From positions 1 to 64,000 of the forward strand of contig UCJA01000015.1 of assembly GCA_900472675.1 (NCBI GenBank): a DNA stretch of 64,000 bases. Direction: 5' to 3'. Position numbers and translations under genes: made by a program. Of the stretch, positions 45,614 to 55,503 are shown in pieces; positions within the stretch are counted from its first letter, which is position 1, and each line of letters starts with the position of its first letter. Under the pieces are notes generated by a model. It saw only the letters and a program-made list of their open reading frames with translations, was not told the DNA's origin and searched no databases. The stretch is from Hyphomicrobiales bacterium. GTDB taxonomy: Bacteria; Pseudomonadota; Alphaproteobacteria; Rhizobiales; Rhizobiaceae.

Positions 45614-45666
45614 TTCCCCGTCATGAAACATGCGCTACAAGGCCTGCAATTCAAGATGACGGGGAA
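45614..45666 (+). promoter_or_regulatory. Long perfect inverted repeat covering the argB ribosome site
   Basis: TTCCCCGTCAT (45614-45624) and ATGACGGGGAA (45656-45666) are perfect 11-base arms separated by 31 bases. The right arm contains GGGGA, the ribosome site of argB, 4 bases before its start codon. In RNA from the plus strand this could close and hide that site. Confidence 0.5.
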
Positions 45667-45670
45667 TGCA

Positions 45671-46558
45671 ATGCCGGTTTCCGAGAGCGAGCTTCAGGCG
45701 AAGCTTCTGGCGCAGGCGCTGCCCTACATGCAGCGCTACGAGAACAAGACCATCGTGGTGAAATACGGTGGCCATGCGATGGGCGATCCGGAGCTCGGCA
45801 AGGCGTTTGCCGCCGATATCGCGCTTCTGAAGCAGTCGGGCGTCAACCCGATCGTGGTGCATGGCGGCGGACCGCAGATCGGCGCCATGCTCGAGAAGAT
45901 GGGCATCGAATCAAAATTCGAAGGCGGGTTGCGCGTCACCGACCGCCGGACGGTCGAGATCGTCGAGATGGTTCTGGCGGGCTCGATCAACAAGGAGATC
46001 GTCGCGCTGATCAACCAGACCGGCGAATGGGCGATCGGGCTCTGCGGCAAGGACGGCAACATGGTGTTTGCCGAAAAGGCCAAGAAGACCGTGATCGACC
46101 CGGACAGCCGGATCGAGCGGGTGCTTGACCTCGGCTTCGTCGGCGAAGTGGTGGAAGTGGACCGCACGCTGCTCGACCTTCTGGCGAAATCCGAGATGAT
46201 CCCGGTGATCGCTCCCGTGGCTCCCGGCCGCGATGGCGCCACCTACAACATCAATGCCGATACATTCGCCGGCGCCATTGCCGGTGCGCTGCATGCGACC
46301 CGCCTGCTGTTCCTCACGGACGTGCCCGGCGTGCTCGATGCGAACAAGCAACTGATCAAGGAACTGACCGTCGCGCAGGCCCAGGCGCTGATCGCCGACG
46401 GTACGATCTCGGGCGGCATGATCCCCAAGGTGGAAACCTGCATCGAGGCGATCAAGGCCGGCGTCCAGGGTGTCGTCATCCTGAACGGCAAGACCGCGCA
46501 TTCCGTGCTGCTGGAGATCTTCACCGAGCATGGGGCAGGCACGCTGATCGTTCCCTGA
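45671..46558 (+). CDS. argB: Acetylglutamate kinase
   Basis: 295-residue amino-acid kinase, second step of arginine synthesis from glutamate. N-terminal VKYGGHAM binds ATP phosphates, HGGGPQIG is the substrate loop, and [22 protein letters not shown] with GGMIPKVE closes the site. The start at 45671 (MPVSESELQ) is chosen because rhizobial ArgB begins so and GGGGA lies upstream; a frame open to 45485 includes antisense of the sigma gene. Its N-terminal extension fits the arginine-feedback-inhibited type. Confidence 0.95.
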   Translation: MPVSESELQAKLLAQALPYMQRYENKTIVVKYGGHAMGDPELGKAFAADIALLKQSGVNPIVVHGGGPQIGAMLEKMGIESKFEGGLRVTDRRTVEIVEMVLAGSINKEIVALINQTGEWAIGLCGKDGNMVFAEKAKKTVIDPDSRIERVLDLGFVGEVVEVDRTLLDLLAKSEMIPVIAPVAPGRDGATYNINADTFAGAIAGALHATRLLFLTDVPGVLDANKQLIKELTVAQAQALIADGTISGGMIPKVETCIEAIKAGVQGVVILNGKTAHSVLLEIFTEHGAGTLIVP

Positions 46559-46583
46559 TCTCAGCGGGCGCTACGCTCGGCCT

Positions 46584-47486
46584 TCACGAGAAGAGGAGGC
46601 CGAGAATGCCGCAGACGATCAACAGACAGCCGGCCACTTCCATGCGGTTCACACGCTCGTGGAACAGGAAGTAGGAGGCGATGAAGGTGAAGACCAGCTC
46701 GATCTGTCCGAGCGCCCGCACATAGGCCACCTGCTGCAGCGTCATTGCCGTAAACCAGCCAGCCGAGCCCAGCACGCCGGCAATCCCCACCAGCGCGGAC
46801 GAGCGCCAGGTGCGCACCACCTCAACGATCTCGCGCTTGTCCTTCCAGTACATCCAGACCAGCATGAAGACGGTCTGAAATGTGGTGACGCAGGCAAGCG
46901 TCATGGCTGCCTGCATGACGGGGCCTGGGCCATCCAGCGATAGCGCGGCTTTCCGGTAGGCTACCGCCGAGATGCCGAAGACTGCGCCTGAGGCGATGCC
47001 GATCAGGGCCGTCCGGCTCGTCAGCGCCACGACAAGGTTGCGCCAGGACAAAGGCAACTTGGCCATCGAGATCAGCATGACGCCGAAGACGCCGACGATG
47101 ATCGCAATGACCGAGCCCACGCCCAGCTTTTCCCCCAGCAGGATGAAGCCGAAGATGGCCGCCTGCACCGGCTCCGTCTTGGAATAAGCGGTGCCGACGG
47201 CGAAGTTCCGGAGCGAGAAAAGGTAGACCAGCATCATGGTCGCGAAGATCTGCGCCAGCCCGCCGACGACACACCAGAGGGCAAAGCTGCCATTCAGCGA
47301 AGGAAGTCGGAAGCCCACCAGATAATGCAGGCAGGTGACATAGAGGATGGCGATGGGGAAGCCATAGCCGAACCGGACGAAGCTTGCCGCACGGGTGCCG
47401 AGCCGCCCCTGCAGGTGTTTCTGCAGGGCCGAGCGCAGGTTTTGGCAAAAGGCGGCGGCGATGGTGATGGGGATCCAGAGTTCCAT
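46584..47486 (-). CDS. DMT/EamA-family transporter
   Basis: 300 residues with about ten membrane helices in two EamA halves. The first half shows YSKTEPVQAAIFGFILLGEK, the second VAYVRALGQIELVFTFIASYFLFHERV, each ending in the conserved E-R/K motif. Export of an unknown metabolite is expected. ATG at 47486 (MELWIPITIA) has a poor ribosome site; the frame to 47522 begins with Cys-rich sequence. Convergent with argB, divergent from a HAD gene. Confidence 0.85.
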   Translation of the reverse strand: MELWIPITIAAAFCQNLRSALQKHLQGRLGTRAASFVRFGYGFPIAILYVTCLHYLVGFRLPSLNGSFALWCVVGGLAQIFATMMLVYLFSLRNFAVGTAYSKTEPVQAAIFGFILLGEKLGVGSVIAIIVGVFGVMLISMAKLPLSWRNLVVALTSRTALIGIASGAVFGISAVAYRKAALSLDGPGPVMQAAMTLACVTTFQTVFMLVWMYWKDKREIVEVVRTWRSSALVGIAGVLGSAGWFTAMTLQQVAYVRALGQIELVFTFIASYFLFHERVNRMEVAGCLLIVCGILGLLFS

Positions 47487-47592
47487 CCATCGGCGGTAGC
47501 ATGCAGCGCAAATGCACGCCAAGGCCGGTTACAGCCCAAAACGGATCGCATTTCGTATTTTCTTCGCGCGGCGGAGCAGGCATAACACGCAC

Positions 47593-48306
47593 ATGGAAAA
47601 GACGCCGAAGACTTCCCCCGATGCCGCCGATTTCGCCCACGTTCGTGAGTGGGTCTTTGATCTCGACAACACGCTCTACCCGCATCACATCAACCTGTTC
47701 GCGCAGATCGACCGCAACATGACGGCCTATGTGCAACAGTTGCTGCAGATGGAGCCGGACGAGGCGCGGGCCCTGCAGAAGCGGTACTATCACGAACACG
47801 GAACGACGCTGCAAGGGCTGATGCTGCATCACGGCATCGACCCGGACGGCTTTCTCGAACAGGCGCACTCGATCGACTATTCGGCACTGCTGCCGGACCC
47901 GGCACTGGGAGACGCCATCAAGGCGCTGCCGGGGCGCAAGTTCATCTTCACCAACGGCAGCGTTCCGCATGCGCAGGCGGCGGCACGGGCGCTCGGCATT
48001 CTCGATCACTTCGACGACGTGTTCGATATCGTCGCGGCTGGCTACCTGCCGAAGCCGGCCAGCGCCACCTATGACAAGTTCGCCAGTCTGCACCGGATCG
48101 ATACTGCCCGGGCCGCCATGTTCGAGGACCTGCCGCGCAACCTGCTGGTGCCGAAGGCACTCGGCATGCGCACCGTGCTGCTCGTGCCGCGCAACCTCGA
48201 GGCGACGCTTCTGGAGCGCTGGGAGCAGCCGACCGCCGAAGACGACCACATCGATTACCTGACGGACGACCTGGCCGCTTTCCTTGGCGGTATCGTCGAC
48301 TCCTGA
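47593..48306 (+). CDS. HAD-family pyrimidine 5'-nucleotidase
   Basis: 237 residues. HAD motif I is FDLDNTLYP, motif II FTNGS, motif III Lys in LPKPASATY and motif IV FEDLPRNL. This Sdt1/PynA-like group dephosphorylates UMP/CMP or damaged pyrimidine nucleotides. ATG 47593, no strong ribosome site. It stands divergent from the transporter; rhizobial genomes place it near argB and dapD. Confidence 0.88.
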   Translation: MEKTPKTSPDAADFAHVREWVFDLDNTLYPHHINLFAQIDRNMTAYVQQLLQMEPDEARALQKRYYHEHGTTLQGLMLHHGIDPDGFLEQAHSIDYSALLPDPALGDAIKALPGRKFIFTNGSVPHAQAAARALGILDHFDDVFDIVAAGYLPKPASATYDKFASLHRIDTARAAMFEDLPRNLLVPKALGMRTVLLVPRNLEATLLERWEQPTAEDDHIDYLTDDLAAFLGGIVDS

Positions 48307-48418
48307 GGGGCTCCTTCGCGCCTTACCAAAAGTTCACCCACATTACGGATGTTTAAGTGGTTCCGTCCGGTCCGGCAGCCTATCTTCAGGCTATCGAATA
48401 AACAGGAAGGACCACCCC

Positions 48419-49081
48419 ATGAACGCCAAGAAAATTGCTCTCGCGACGCTTGGAGCTGCCTTGATCGCCGGGGCATCCATGCCTGCATTTGCCGCCCCGC
48501 CACCGCCGCCGGCTGGTGAAGGACGCCCGGGCCGTGATGGCATGCGTGGTCCAGGCCGCGGGATGATGAACGAGCTTCTCTTCGTACGCCTGCTGAAGAC
48601 CGCCGACGCCAACAAGGACGGCAAGATCTCCAAGGAGGAGATGACCGGCTGGCAGGACCAGATGTTCACCCAGGTGGACGCCAACAAGGACGGCTCGGTG
48701 ACACGCGGCGAACTGCTCGACTACCGGACTGCAAAGATGGAAGAGTTCCGCAAGAACAATCCCGAGATGCAGGCCGCTGGCAAGGGCGACGATGACGGCC
48801 CGGCCATGGACGATGAAGCCGACAAGGGCCCCCGCGGACCGCATGGCGACCGAGCCGAGCGTCACGGAAAGCGCGATCACGATCGGCGCGAAGCACGCAA
48901 CATGCCGCCACGTGGCCCGATGACCATGGGACCGCGCTTCTTCAAGATGATTGACGAGGACGGCGACAAGAAGATCAGCAAGACGGAGGCTTCGGCCGCT
49001 GCCGACAAGCTGTTTGCCATGATGGACACCAACAAGGATGGCCAGATCACCATTGACGACCTGCCGGACCGCCCCCTCTAG
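48419..49081 (+). CDS. Secreted EF-hand calcium-binding protein
   Basis: 220 residues. Signal peptide ends at about 26 (PAFA). Four EF-hand-like loops follow: DANKDGKISKEE, DANKDGSVTRGE, DEDGDKKISKTE and DTNKDGQITIDD, each with acidic ligands at the expected places. Two pairs are separated by a charged Arg/Asp/His linker (about 110-170). Likely binds calcium in the periplasm or outside. ATG 48419 follows AGGAAGG with 7 bases. Ends in a terminator. Confidence 0.9.
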   Translation: MNAKKIALATLGAALIAGASMPAFAAPPPPPAGEGRPGRDGMRGPGRGMMNELLFVRLLKTADANKDGKISKEEMTGWQDQMFTQVDANKDGSVTRGELLDYRTAKMEEFRKNNPEMQAAGKGDDDGPAMDDEADKGPRGPHGDRAERHGKRDHDRREARNMPPRGPMTMGPRFFKMIDEDGDKKISKTEASAAADKLFAMMDTNKDGQITIDDLPDRPL

Positions 49082-49121
49082 TTCTCCGCCCCCTTGAACT
49101 AGTACCGACTGTCGTCAAGAC

Positions 49122-49160
49122 CGAGCCCGCCCCTGCCGCCCAGGGGCGGGTTCTCGTTTT
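49122..49160 (+). terminator. Rho-independent terminator after EF-hand gene
   Basis: CCCGCCCCTG / CAGGGGCGGG around CCGCC, followed by TTCTCGTTTT. It lies 40 bases after the EF-hand stop and just before the end of the convergent ribokinase gene. Confidence 0.85.
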
Positions 49161-49166
49161 GAAAGT

Positions 49167-50066
49167 TTAGATTCTTGCGGCCACCGCTTCTGCCAGCGGG
49201 ATGGATGGCTGGGCACCGCGGGCAAGGCAGGCAAGCGAACCAGCAACGGCCGCGCGGCGAAGGGCCTCTGCAAACGACAGGCCCTGATCGAGGCCGGCCG
49301 CCAGATAGCCGCAAAAGGTATCGCCCGCTCCGACCGTATCGACCGGCACGATCTCAAGCCCCTTTGCGGTCGTCAGCTCGCCGTCCCTCATCGCTACGAC
49401 ACCATCCGCCCCGAGAGTGACGACGATGGTCTGCCCGGTTTTCTGGTGGAGCTGTCGGAGTGCTTCCAGCCGCGCTTCATGGTCGTTGATTTCACGGCCC
49501 AGCAGAAGCGCAAATTCGGTTTCGTTGGCAACGACAATATCCGCCAGACGCGCGAGCCGAACGGCATCTGCCGTCAGCGGCGCGGTGTTGATGATGGTCA
49601 TGACGCCCCTTGCACGGGCGCTTACCAACGCGGCTTCCACTGCGTCTGCCGGGATTTCCAGCTGGAGCATGAGGAGATCGCCTGGCGACATGGCCGCGAC
49701 TGCCTTGTCCGCATCGGTTGGGCTCACGGTGCCGTTGGCGCCGGGAACGACGGCAATCATGTTTTCGCCCGTGCCGCCGACAAGGATCAAGGCCGTTCCG
49801 GTCGGCTCCGCGACCCTTGCAACGGTTGCAAGATCCACGCCTGCCTCATCCAGCAGGGCAAGAGCCGGCGTCGCGAACCCGTCTTCGCCCACGGCACCCG
49901 CCATGCGCACCGCGCTCCCGGCGCGACGGGCCGCCAGCGCCTGGTTGGCGCCCTTTCCGCCAGCGGCGGTCGCAAACTGGGAGCCGGGCACGGTTTCGCC
50001 CGGCTGCGGCAGGCGATCCGTGGTTGCGATGAGGTCCATGTTGATCGAGCCGAAAACGGTAATCAT
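49167..50066 (-). CDS. rbsK: Ribokinase
   Basis: 299 residues of the PfkB family. VFGSINMDLIA at the N-terminus and GGKGANQALAARRAG are the ribokinase sugar-binding signature, while VDTVGAGDTFCGYLAAG holds the catalytic Asp and anion hole. It phosphorylates ribose to ribose-5-P. Start ATG 50066. No ribose transporter is near; its role may be salvage, perhaps together with the nucleoside hydrolase at 58854-59795. Confidence 0.9.
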   Translation of the reverse strand: MITVFGSINMDLIATTDRLPQPGETVPGSQFATAAGGKGANQALAARRAGSAVRMAGAVGEDGFATPALALLDEAGVDLATVARVAEPTGTALILVGGTGENMIAVVPGANGTVSPTDADKAVAAMSPGDLLMLQLEIPADAVEAALVSARARGVMTIINTAPLTADAVRLARLADIVVANETEFALLLGREINDHEARLEALRQLHQKTGQTIVVTLGADGVVAMRDGELTTAKGLEIVPVDTVGAGDTFCGYLAAGLDQGLSFAEALRRAAVAGSLACLARGAQPSIPLAEAVAARI

Positions 50067-50119
50067 GGTTGTGCCTGCCTTGAGTTCGCATTGATCGCCG
50101 GCGACACTGCCCGAGAGGC

Positions 50120-51319
50120 TTACTCCTCGTCAACCACCCTCAGCTTGAGAAGTCCGGTGCGGCTTTCCACGGATTTGGCTGCCGATGGCGGTACATCCGG
50201 GGCCACAGCTCCCGGCGGCGCTTCGAGTTCCAGCGCCTCGATCCTGCCTCCGCGCCGGTTCAGCTTGTCGCTCGAAGTGAGGATCATTTCCACGTCCTTC
50301 TGGGCCGCCAGGAAATGCACCTGCAGCTTGCGAGTCCGGTCGTCGAGGCGGCCGAGGTCCTCCATCAGCAGCGCCACCTCACCCTGGATAAGATGCGCCT
50401 GCTCACGCATGCGCTGGTCCTTGAGGACCGCCTGGATGACCTGGATGGACAGCATGAGAAGCGAGGGCGAAACAATGACCACATGGGCGCGCTGCGCCTT
50501 CTGCACCACCGATTCGAAATGCTCGTGGATATCGGCAAAGATCGATTCAGACGGCACAAACAGGAATGCCATGTCCTGCGTCTCGCCGGTGATCAGGTAT
50601 TTTTCGGAGATGTCGCGGATATGACCTTCCAGATCCCGGCGGAACTGCTGGCCCGCCGCGCGACGCGCTTCCGGGGCCGCCGCATCATGATAGGCATTCC
50701 AGGCCTCGAGCGGAAACTTGGCATCAATTACCAGCGGCGGGGCACCGTTGGGCATTCTGATCGTGCAGTCGGGGCGCAGGCCGTTCGACAGGGTCGCCTG
50801 GAAGGAGAAGGCGCCGGTCGGCAAGCCGTCCGCCACGATGGCCTCCATCCGCCCTTGTCCGAAGGCGCCGCGAGTCTGCTTGTTGGACAGGATCGCCTGC
50901 AGGCCGACGACATCCTTGGCGAGCGTCTGGATATTGTTCTGGGCGGCATCGATGACGGCCAGCCGTTCCTGCAGCAGCCTCAGGTTCTCGTGGGTCGAGC
51001 GGGTCTGCTCGGTGATGGTCGCGCCGATGCGGTGGGTCATGCCATCCAGCCGCTGGTTGACCACCTGGTTGAGCTCCGACTGGCGGGTGGCAAGCCCATC
51101 GCCGATGACCGACAGGCGACCCTGCATTTCCGCCTGCAGCCGGATGAGCTCCGACAGGCGAAGATCCGATTCAAAAGCCCTTTGCTCGGCCTCCCGCTGG
51201 CGCCTGCGGTTTCCCATTGCCGACAGGAGCGCCACCAACAGCAGGGCGGCCAGAATCGCGCAGAGCGCGCCCATGAGGATCCGGTTGTCGGTGGAAAGCA
51301 GTGCGACGAGCTGGTTCAT
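50120..51319 (-). CDS. rmuC: DNA recombination protein RmuC
   Basis: 399 residues. One N-terminal membrane helix (about 15-33), a coiled-coil segment (about 35-130), then the RmuC nuclease-like domain with RPDCTIRMPNGAPPLVIDAKFPLEAW, where Asp and Lys match a restriction-endonuclease-like site. Limits inversions at short inverted repeats in E. coli. The C-terminal 40 residues (ELEAPPGAVAPDVPP) are loose. Divergent from def. Confidence 0.92.
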   Translation of the reverse strand: MNQLVALLSTDNRILMGALCAILAALLLVALLSAMGNRRRQREAEQRAFESDLRLSELIRLQAEMQGRLSVIGDGLATRQSELNQVVNQRLDGMTHRIGATITEQTRSTHENLRLLQERLAVIDAAQNNIQTLAKDVVGLQAILSNKQTRGAFGQGRMEAIVADGLPTGAFSFQATLSNGLRPDCTIRMPNGAPPLVIDAKFPLEAWNAYHDAAAPEARRAAGQQFRRDLEGHIRDISEKYLITGETQDMAFLFVPSESIFADIHEHFESVVQKAQRAHVVIVSPSLLMLSIQVIQAVLKDQRMREQAHLIQGEVALLMEDLGRLDDRTRKLQVHFLAAQKDVEMILTSSDKLNRRGGRIEALELEAPPGAVAPDVPPSAAKSVESRTGLLKLRVVDEE

Positions 51320-51430
51320 GGCGCCACGCTATCAGAATTCTGCGCTCAGGAAAGATCAAATGGTGAACAAGCGTCATCTGAGCGTCGCAAATGCTGTTTC
51401 CTCCCCTTGTAAGATGGGTTATGGGGAGCC

Positions 51431-51949
51431 ATGACGATCAAGCCGCTTATCATTCTTCCCGACCCGCTTCTGCGACAGGTTTCCACCCCCATCGAGCGCG
51501 TGGATGCCGAGCTCCTGACGCTTGTCGACGACATGCTGGAGACCATGTACGACGCGCCGGGCATTGGCCTTGCCGCGGTCCAGATCGGCACGCCGCGACG
51601 GCTGCTGGTGGTTGACGTGGCGCGCGAAGGCGAGGACAAGAGCCCGCAAGTCTTCATCAACCCGGTGATCCTCACCTCGTCGGAGGAGCGCTCTGTGTAT
51701 GAAGAGGGCTGCCTGTCGATCCCGGAATACTATGCCGAGGTGGAGCGTCCCGCGACGGTGACGATCCAGCACATCGGTCGTGACGGCAAGGAGCATATCG
51801 TGGAAGCCGACGGGCTGCTCGCAACCTGCTTGCAGCACGAAATCGACCATCTGAACGGCGTGCTCTTCATCGACCACATCTCGCGCCTGAAGCGTGAGAT
51901 GGTGATCAAGAAATTCACCAAGGCTGCCGGCAAGCCAAAGGCAGTCTGA
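51431..51949 (+). CDS. def: Peptide deformylase
   Basis: 172-residue metallo-hydrolase that removes the N-formyl group from new proteins. Motif 1 [10 protein letters not shown], motif 2 EGCLSIP with the metal Cys, and motif 3 QHEIDHLNG with two metal His and the catalytic Glu. First of the def-fmt-truA set, 52 bases before fmt, so formylation and deformylation genes are linked. ATG 51431 with GGGG upstream. Confidence 0.97.
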   Translation: MTIKPLIILPDPLLRQVSTPIERVDAELLTLVDDMLETMYDAPGIGLAAVQIGTPRRLLVVDVAREGEDKSPQVFINPVILTSSEERSVYEEGCLSIPEYYAEVERPATVTIQHIGRDGKEHIVEADGLLATCLQHEIDHLNGVLFIDHISRLKREMVIKKFTKAAGKPKAV

Positions 51950-52001
51950 TCGCCGGCCGAGCCAGGTCTGCAGGAGCGCGTCGATAGGCGCGAGAGCACG
52001 C

Positions 52002-52955
52002 ATGTCGCTTCGCATCATCTTCATGGGTACGCCCGAATTTTCCGTGCCATTCTTGCAGCACCTCATGAAGGCTGGGCACGAGATCGTCGCGGTCTACACG
52101 CAACCGCCCCGCCCGGGCGGACGGCGCGGGCTCGATCTGGTCAAGTCGCCGGTGCATCAGGCAGCGGAACTGCTGGGCATTCCGGTGCTGACACCGATCA
52201 ATTTCAAGGCGGAGGACGAACGGGAGCGGTTCCGCGCCTTCGGGGCAGACGTGGCGGTGGTCGTCGCCTACGGGCTGCTTCTGCCGGAAGCGATCCTCTC
52301 CGGCACCCGGCTTGGCTGCTACAACGGGCACGCGTCGCTCCTGCCGCGCTGGCGCGGGGCCGCACCCATCCAGCGGGCGATCATGGCCGGCGATGGCAAG
52401 ACCGGCATGATGGTGATGAAGATGGACAAGGGCCTGGATACGGGCCCGGTTGCGCTGAGGCTTGAGGTGGAGATCGGCCCAGAGATGACGGCCGGCGAGT
52501 TGCACGACGAGCTGATGCTGGTCGGCGCCCGCGGCATGACCGAGGCGATGGGCAAGCTCGAAGCGGGTGACCTGACACTGACGCCGCAGAGCGGTGACGG
52601 TGTGCTTTATGCCGCCAAGATCGACAAGGGCGAGACCCGCATCGACTTCACCAGGCCTGCCGAGGCGGTGCACAACCACATCCGTGGGCTGGCACCTTTT
52701 CCCGGCGCCTGGTTCGAGGCCGAGATCAACGGCCGGGCCGAACGGATCAAGGTGCTTTCGTCGGAGGTTGCGCCCGGCGAGGGAACAGTGGGGAGCGTTC
52801 TGGATGAAACGTTGACCGTTGCCTGCGGGGAAGGTGCGATCCGGCTGCTTCGGCTGCAGAAGGCCGGCGGCAAGCCACTGGCGGCACCTGAGTTCCTGCG
52901 AGGCACGCCGATTGTTGCGGGAACGAGCCTGCTGCCCGCGTCAGGGACTCTCTGA
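52002..52955 (+). CDS. fmt: Methionyl-tRNA formyltransferase
   Basis: 317 residues. N-terminal formyltransferase domain with [12 protein letters not shown] and [20 protein letters not shown] (catalytic Asn and His), MDKGLDTG loop; C-terminal tRNA-binding OB domain from about 205. It formylates initiator Met-tRNA. Its stop overlaps the truA start (TGATG), so the two are translationally coupled. Confidence 0.97.
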   Translation: MSLRIIFMGTPEFSVPFLQHLMKAGHEIVAVYTQPPRPGGRRGLDLVKSPVHQAAELLGIPVLTPINFKAEDERERFRAFGADVAVVVAYGLLLPEAILSGTRLGCYNGHASLLPRWRGAAPIQRAIMAGDGKTGMMVMKMDKGLDTGPVALRLEVEIGPEMTAGELHDELMLVGARGMTEAMGKLEAGDLTLTPQSGDGVLYAAKIDKGETRIDFTRPAEAVHNHIRGLAPFPGAWFEAEINGRAERIKVLSSEVAPGEGTVGSVLDETLTVACGEGAIRLLRLQKAGGKPLAAPEFLRGTPIVAGTSLLPASGTL

Positions 52956-53710
52956 TGCCACGGTTCCGGATGAAGGTCGAATACGACGGGACGCCCTATG
53001 TGGGCTGGCAGCGGCAGACGAACGGTCATTCCGTGCAGACAGCCCTGCAGAATGCGGTGCTGGGGCTGACCGGCGAAACGGTCATCATCCGGGGCGCGGG
53101 GCGAACGGATTCCGGCGTGCACGCGCTCGGCCAGGTCACCCATGTGGATCTCACCCGGGACTGGCAGCCGGACAAGCTGCGCAATGCGGTCAACGCCTAT
53201 CTGATGACGGCCGGCGAAAAGGTGTCGGTGATCGAGGTGCAGGCCGTCGACGAGAGCTTCGACGCCCGTTTTTCCGCCATTCGCCGCCACTATCTCTACC
53301 GGATCCTCAATCGCCCCTCGCCGCTGGCGCTCGAAGCCAAGCGTGCCTGGTGGGTGTCGCGCGATCTCGACCACGAGGTGATGCATGCGGCCGCCCAGAC
53401 GCTGATCGGGCGGCATGATTTCACGACATTCCGCTCCATCCATTGCCAGGCGACAAGCCCGATCCGCACGCTCGACCGGCTGGATGTGACACGCACCGAA
53501 GACCTGATCGAGATCCGCGCGACGGCACAGAGTTTTCTGCACAACCAGATCCGGTCGTTTGCGGGCACGCTGAAGCTGGCGGGCCAGGGCAAGATGACAC
53601 CCGACGACGTACGCGCCGCGCTCGATGCGCGAGACCGCCGCGCCTGCGGACCGGTGGCGCCGCCGGACGGGCTTTACTTCATGCAGGTGGATTATTCGGA
53701 CGTCGCCTGA
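52955..53710 (+). CDS. truA: tRNA pseudouridine(38-40) synthase
   Basis: 251 residues. [14 protein letters not shown] at the N-terminus, the catalytic Asp in [12 protein letters not shown] and [16 protein letters not shown]. Modifies U38-U40 in the anticodon arm of many tRNAs. Translationally coupled to fmt. The end is convergent with an unknown membrane protein gene, 12 bases away. Confidence 0.96.
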   Translation: MPRFRMKVEYDGTPYVGWQRQTNGHSVQTALQNAVLGLTGETVIIRGAGRTDSGVHALGQVTHVDLTRDWQPDKLRNAVNAYLMTAGEKVSVIEVQAVDESFDARFSAIRRHYLYRILNRPSPLALEAKRAWWVSRDLDHEVMHAAAQTLIGRHDFTTFRSIHCQATSPIRTLDRLDVTRTEDLIEIRATAQSFLHNQIRSFAGTLKLAGQGKMTPDDVRAALDARDRRACGPVAPPDGLYFMQVDYSDVA

Positions 53711-53722
53711 AGTCGGCAGGCG

Positions 53723-54319
53723 TCAGTAGAAGGATACCCCGAGGAAATCCTGCAGGGCGACCGTCAGCAGCCAGTCGGGCACGAAAAGCACCATCACCAT
53801 GGCGGTGACGGTGAGGTTTTCCGGGCCGCAGATCTGGCGGAGGATGCGCGAGCTGCACACGACGCTGCCGAACAGCAATGCCATCTCCAGGATCGCAAAC
53901 AGATGCCCGGCGGCCGGCAGCAGCGTCACGCCCAGCATCAGCACGGCCGACGCATAGGCGAAAGGAATCGACAGCCAGTTCATGGTGACGACGATGGCCG
54001 GAAACTTCCGCGCCAGGCCGAGCATCAGGCACAGCACGGCGATCAGCACCAGGGGGATGATCCAATTGATCGCCTCGATCAGGGCGAGCCGCAGGATAAA
54101 GGGCAAGCCGGCATGGCTTCCCGGCGGGGAAGCATGCAGGTAGGACAGCCGCAGCCAGTTCCAGGCCACTGCCATGGCGGGCAGGCACCAGAGATAGGCC
54201 CAGAAGGACCGCGTCACGCCACGATCGGACAGGTCGAGCAGGCGAAAGCCCTGCGCATCGCCTTTGACGAGCAGCCAGAGGCCGCTCAGGTATAGCCTGA
54301 CTTCATGATGGGAGGGCAT
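53723..54319 (-). CDS. Membrane protein of unknown function
   Basis: 198 residues with about five membrane helices (starting about 28, 65, 88, 120 and 165). Not assigned to a family by sight; the layout resembles YIP1-like or transporter-like small proteins of rhizobia. The start at 54319 (MPSHHEVRLYLSG) overlaps dapE by 17 bases and keeps it translationally coupled; the longer frame to 54466 is only an antisense-like reading of dapE sequence. Conserved position next to dapE is common in rhizobia. Confidence 0.7.
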   Translation of the reverse strand: MPSHHEVRLYLSGLWLLVKGDAQGFRLLDLSDRGVTRSFWAYLWCLPAMAVAWNWLRLSYLHASPPGSHAGLPFILRLALIEAINWIIPLVLIAVLCLMLGLARKFPAIVVTMNWLSIPFAYASAVLMLGVTLLPAAGHLFAILEMALLFGSVVCSSRILRQICGPENLTVTAMVMVLFVPDWLLTVALQDFLGVSFY

Positions 54320-55499
54320 TATCGAACCAGCGGGAGAGGAATGTGCCATAGATCTGGGTGAGCACCTCCAGATCGGCAAGGGGAACCCGCTCATCGACCA
54401 TGTGCATAGTCTGGCCGACCAGGCCGAACTCGGCCACAGGGCAGTAATCCTTGATGAAACGGGCATCGGACGTGCCGCCCGTCGTCGACAGCTGAGGCAC
54501 GCGCCCGGTCACCTCTTCCACGGCACCGCTCAGCGAAGCGATCAGGCCATTGTTGCGGGTGAGGAAGACATGGCTCGGCCGCTCGGCCCAGACGATCTCG
54601 TAGATTGCCGCCTTGCGCCCGGGGCGCAAGGGGCTGTCGGCAGCGGCCGCGTCAAGGCGCCGGAGGATCTCCGCCTTCACCGTGTCCGCCGTCCAGGTGT
54701 CGTTGAAGCGGATATTGAAGGCAAAGGTCGCTCTGGCGGGGATGACGTTGGTGGCCGGGTTGCCCACATCGATCGATGTGACTTCGAGATTGGAAGCCGG
54801 AAACTCCGGCGTGCCCGCGTCGAAGGGCGGATCCATCAAGGCCGATGCGAGCGGCAGCAGGGCGCGAACCGGATTGTCGGCCAGATGCGGATAGGCGGCA
54901 TGCCCCTGAACACCGGAGACGGTGACCCGGCCCGACACGGAACCGCGCCGGCCAATCTTGATCATGTCTCCAAGGTGGTCCGGATTGGTCGGTTCGCCAA
55001 CCAGGCAGGCATCCCAGCGCTCGCCTTTTTCGGCCGCCCATCGCAGCAGCTTTTCCGTGCCGTTGACGGAAGGGCCCTCTTCGTCCCCGGTGATGAGGAA
55101 CGAGATGGAGCCCTTGGGCGCACCATGGGTCTCGATATGGCGGGCAACGGCTGCCACGAAGCAGGCGATGCCGCCCTTCATATCGACGGCACCGCGGCCG
55201 AAGAGTTCATCGCCCTCGATCTCGGCCGCAAAAGGCGGATGGCTCCAGGAGGCCTCTTCGCCCGGCGGCACCACATCCGTGTGCCCGGCAAACATCAGGT
55301 GCGGTTCCTCCGTGCCCAGCCGGGCATAGAGGTTCTCGACATCCGGCATGCCCGGTTCGCTCGCCACCATGCGCTCTACGGTAAAGCCCAAGGGCAAGAG
55401 CATGGCTTCGAGCGTCGACAGCGCGCCGCCTTCAGCAGGCGTCACAGAGGGGCAGCGGATCAGCGCCTGGAGGTTAGCAACCGGATCGGATACGGACAT
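54303..55499 (-). CDS. dapE: Succinyl-diaminopimelate desuccinylase
   Basis: 398-residue zinc peptidase of the M20 family, lysine/diaminopimelate pathway. Motifs: FAGHTDVVPPGEEASW (metal His, Asp), GRGAVDMKGG, and LITGDEEGPSVNG (catalytic and metal Glu). C-terminal GLVGQTMHMVDE contains the last metal His. It is 4 bases after dapD, forming an operon dapD-dapE. Somewhat longer than the E. coli enzyme (375) but normal for rhizobia. Confidence 0.96.
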   Translation of the reverse strand: MSVSDPVANLQALIRCPSVTPAEGGALSTLEAMLLPLGFTVERMVASEPGMPDVENLYARLGTEEPHLMFAGHTDVVPPGEEASWSHPPFAAEIEGDELFGRGAVDMKGGIACFVAAVARHIETHGAPKGSISFLITGDEEGPSVNGTEKLLRWAAEKGERWDACLVGEPTNPDHLGDMIKIGRRGSVSGRVTVSGVQGHAAYPHLADNPVRALLPLASALMDPPFDAGTPEFPASNLEVTSIDVGNPATNVIPARATFAFNIRFNDTWTADTVKAEILRRLDAAAADSPLRPGRKAAIYEIVWAERPSHVFLTRNNGLIASLSGAVEEVTGRVPQLSTTGGTSDARFIKDYCPVAEFGLVGQTMHMVDERVPLADLEVLTQIYGTFLSRWFDNALPS

Positions 55500-55503
55500 G
55501 GGG

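Noticed and set aside
44105..45670. Common promoter for the ECF sigma factor at its own gene and the fasciclin gene
   Set aside because: I compared both upstream regions and found no shared -35/-10 pair convincing enough to report.
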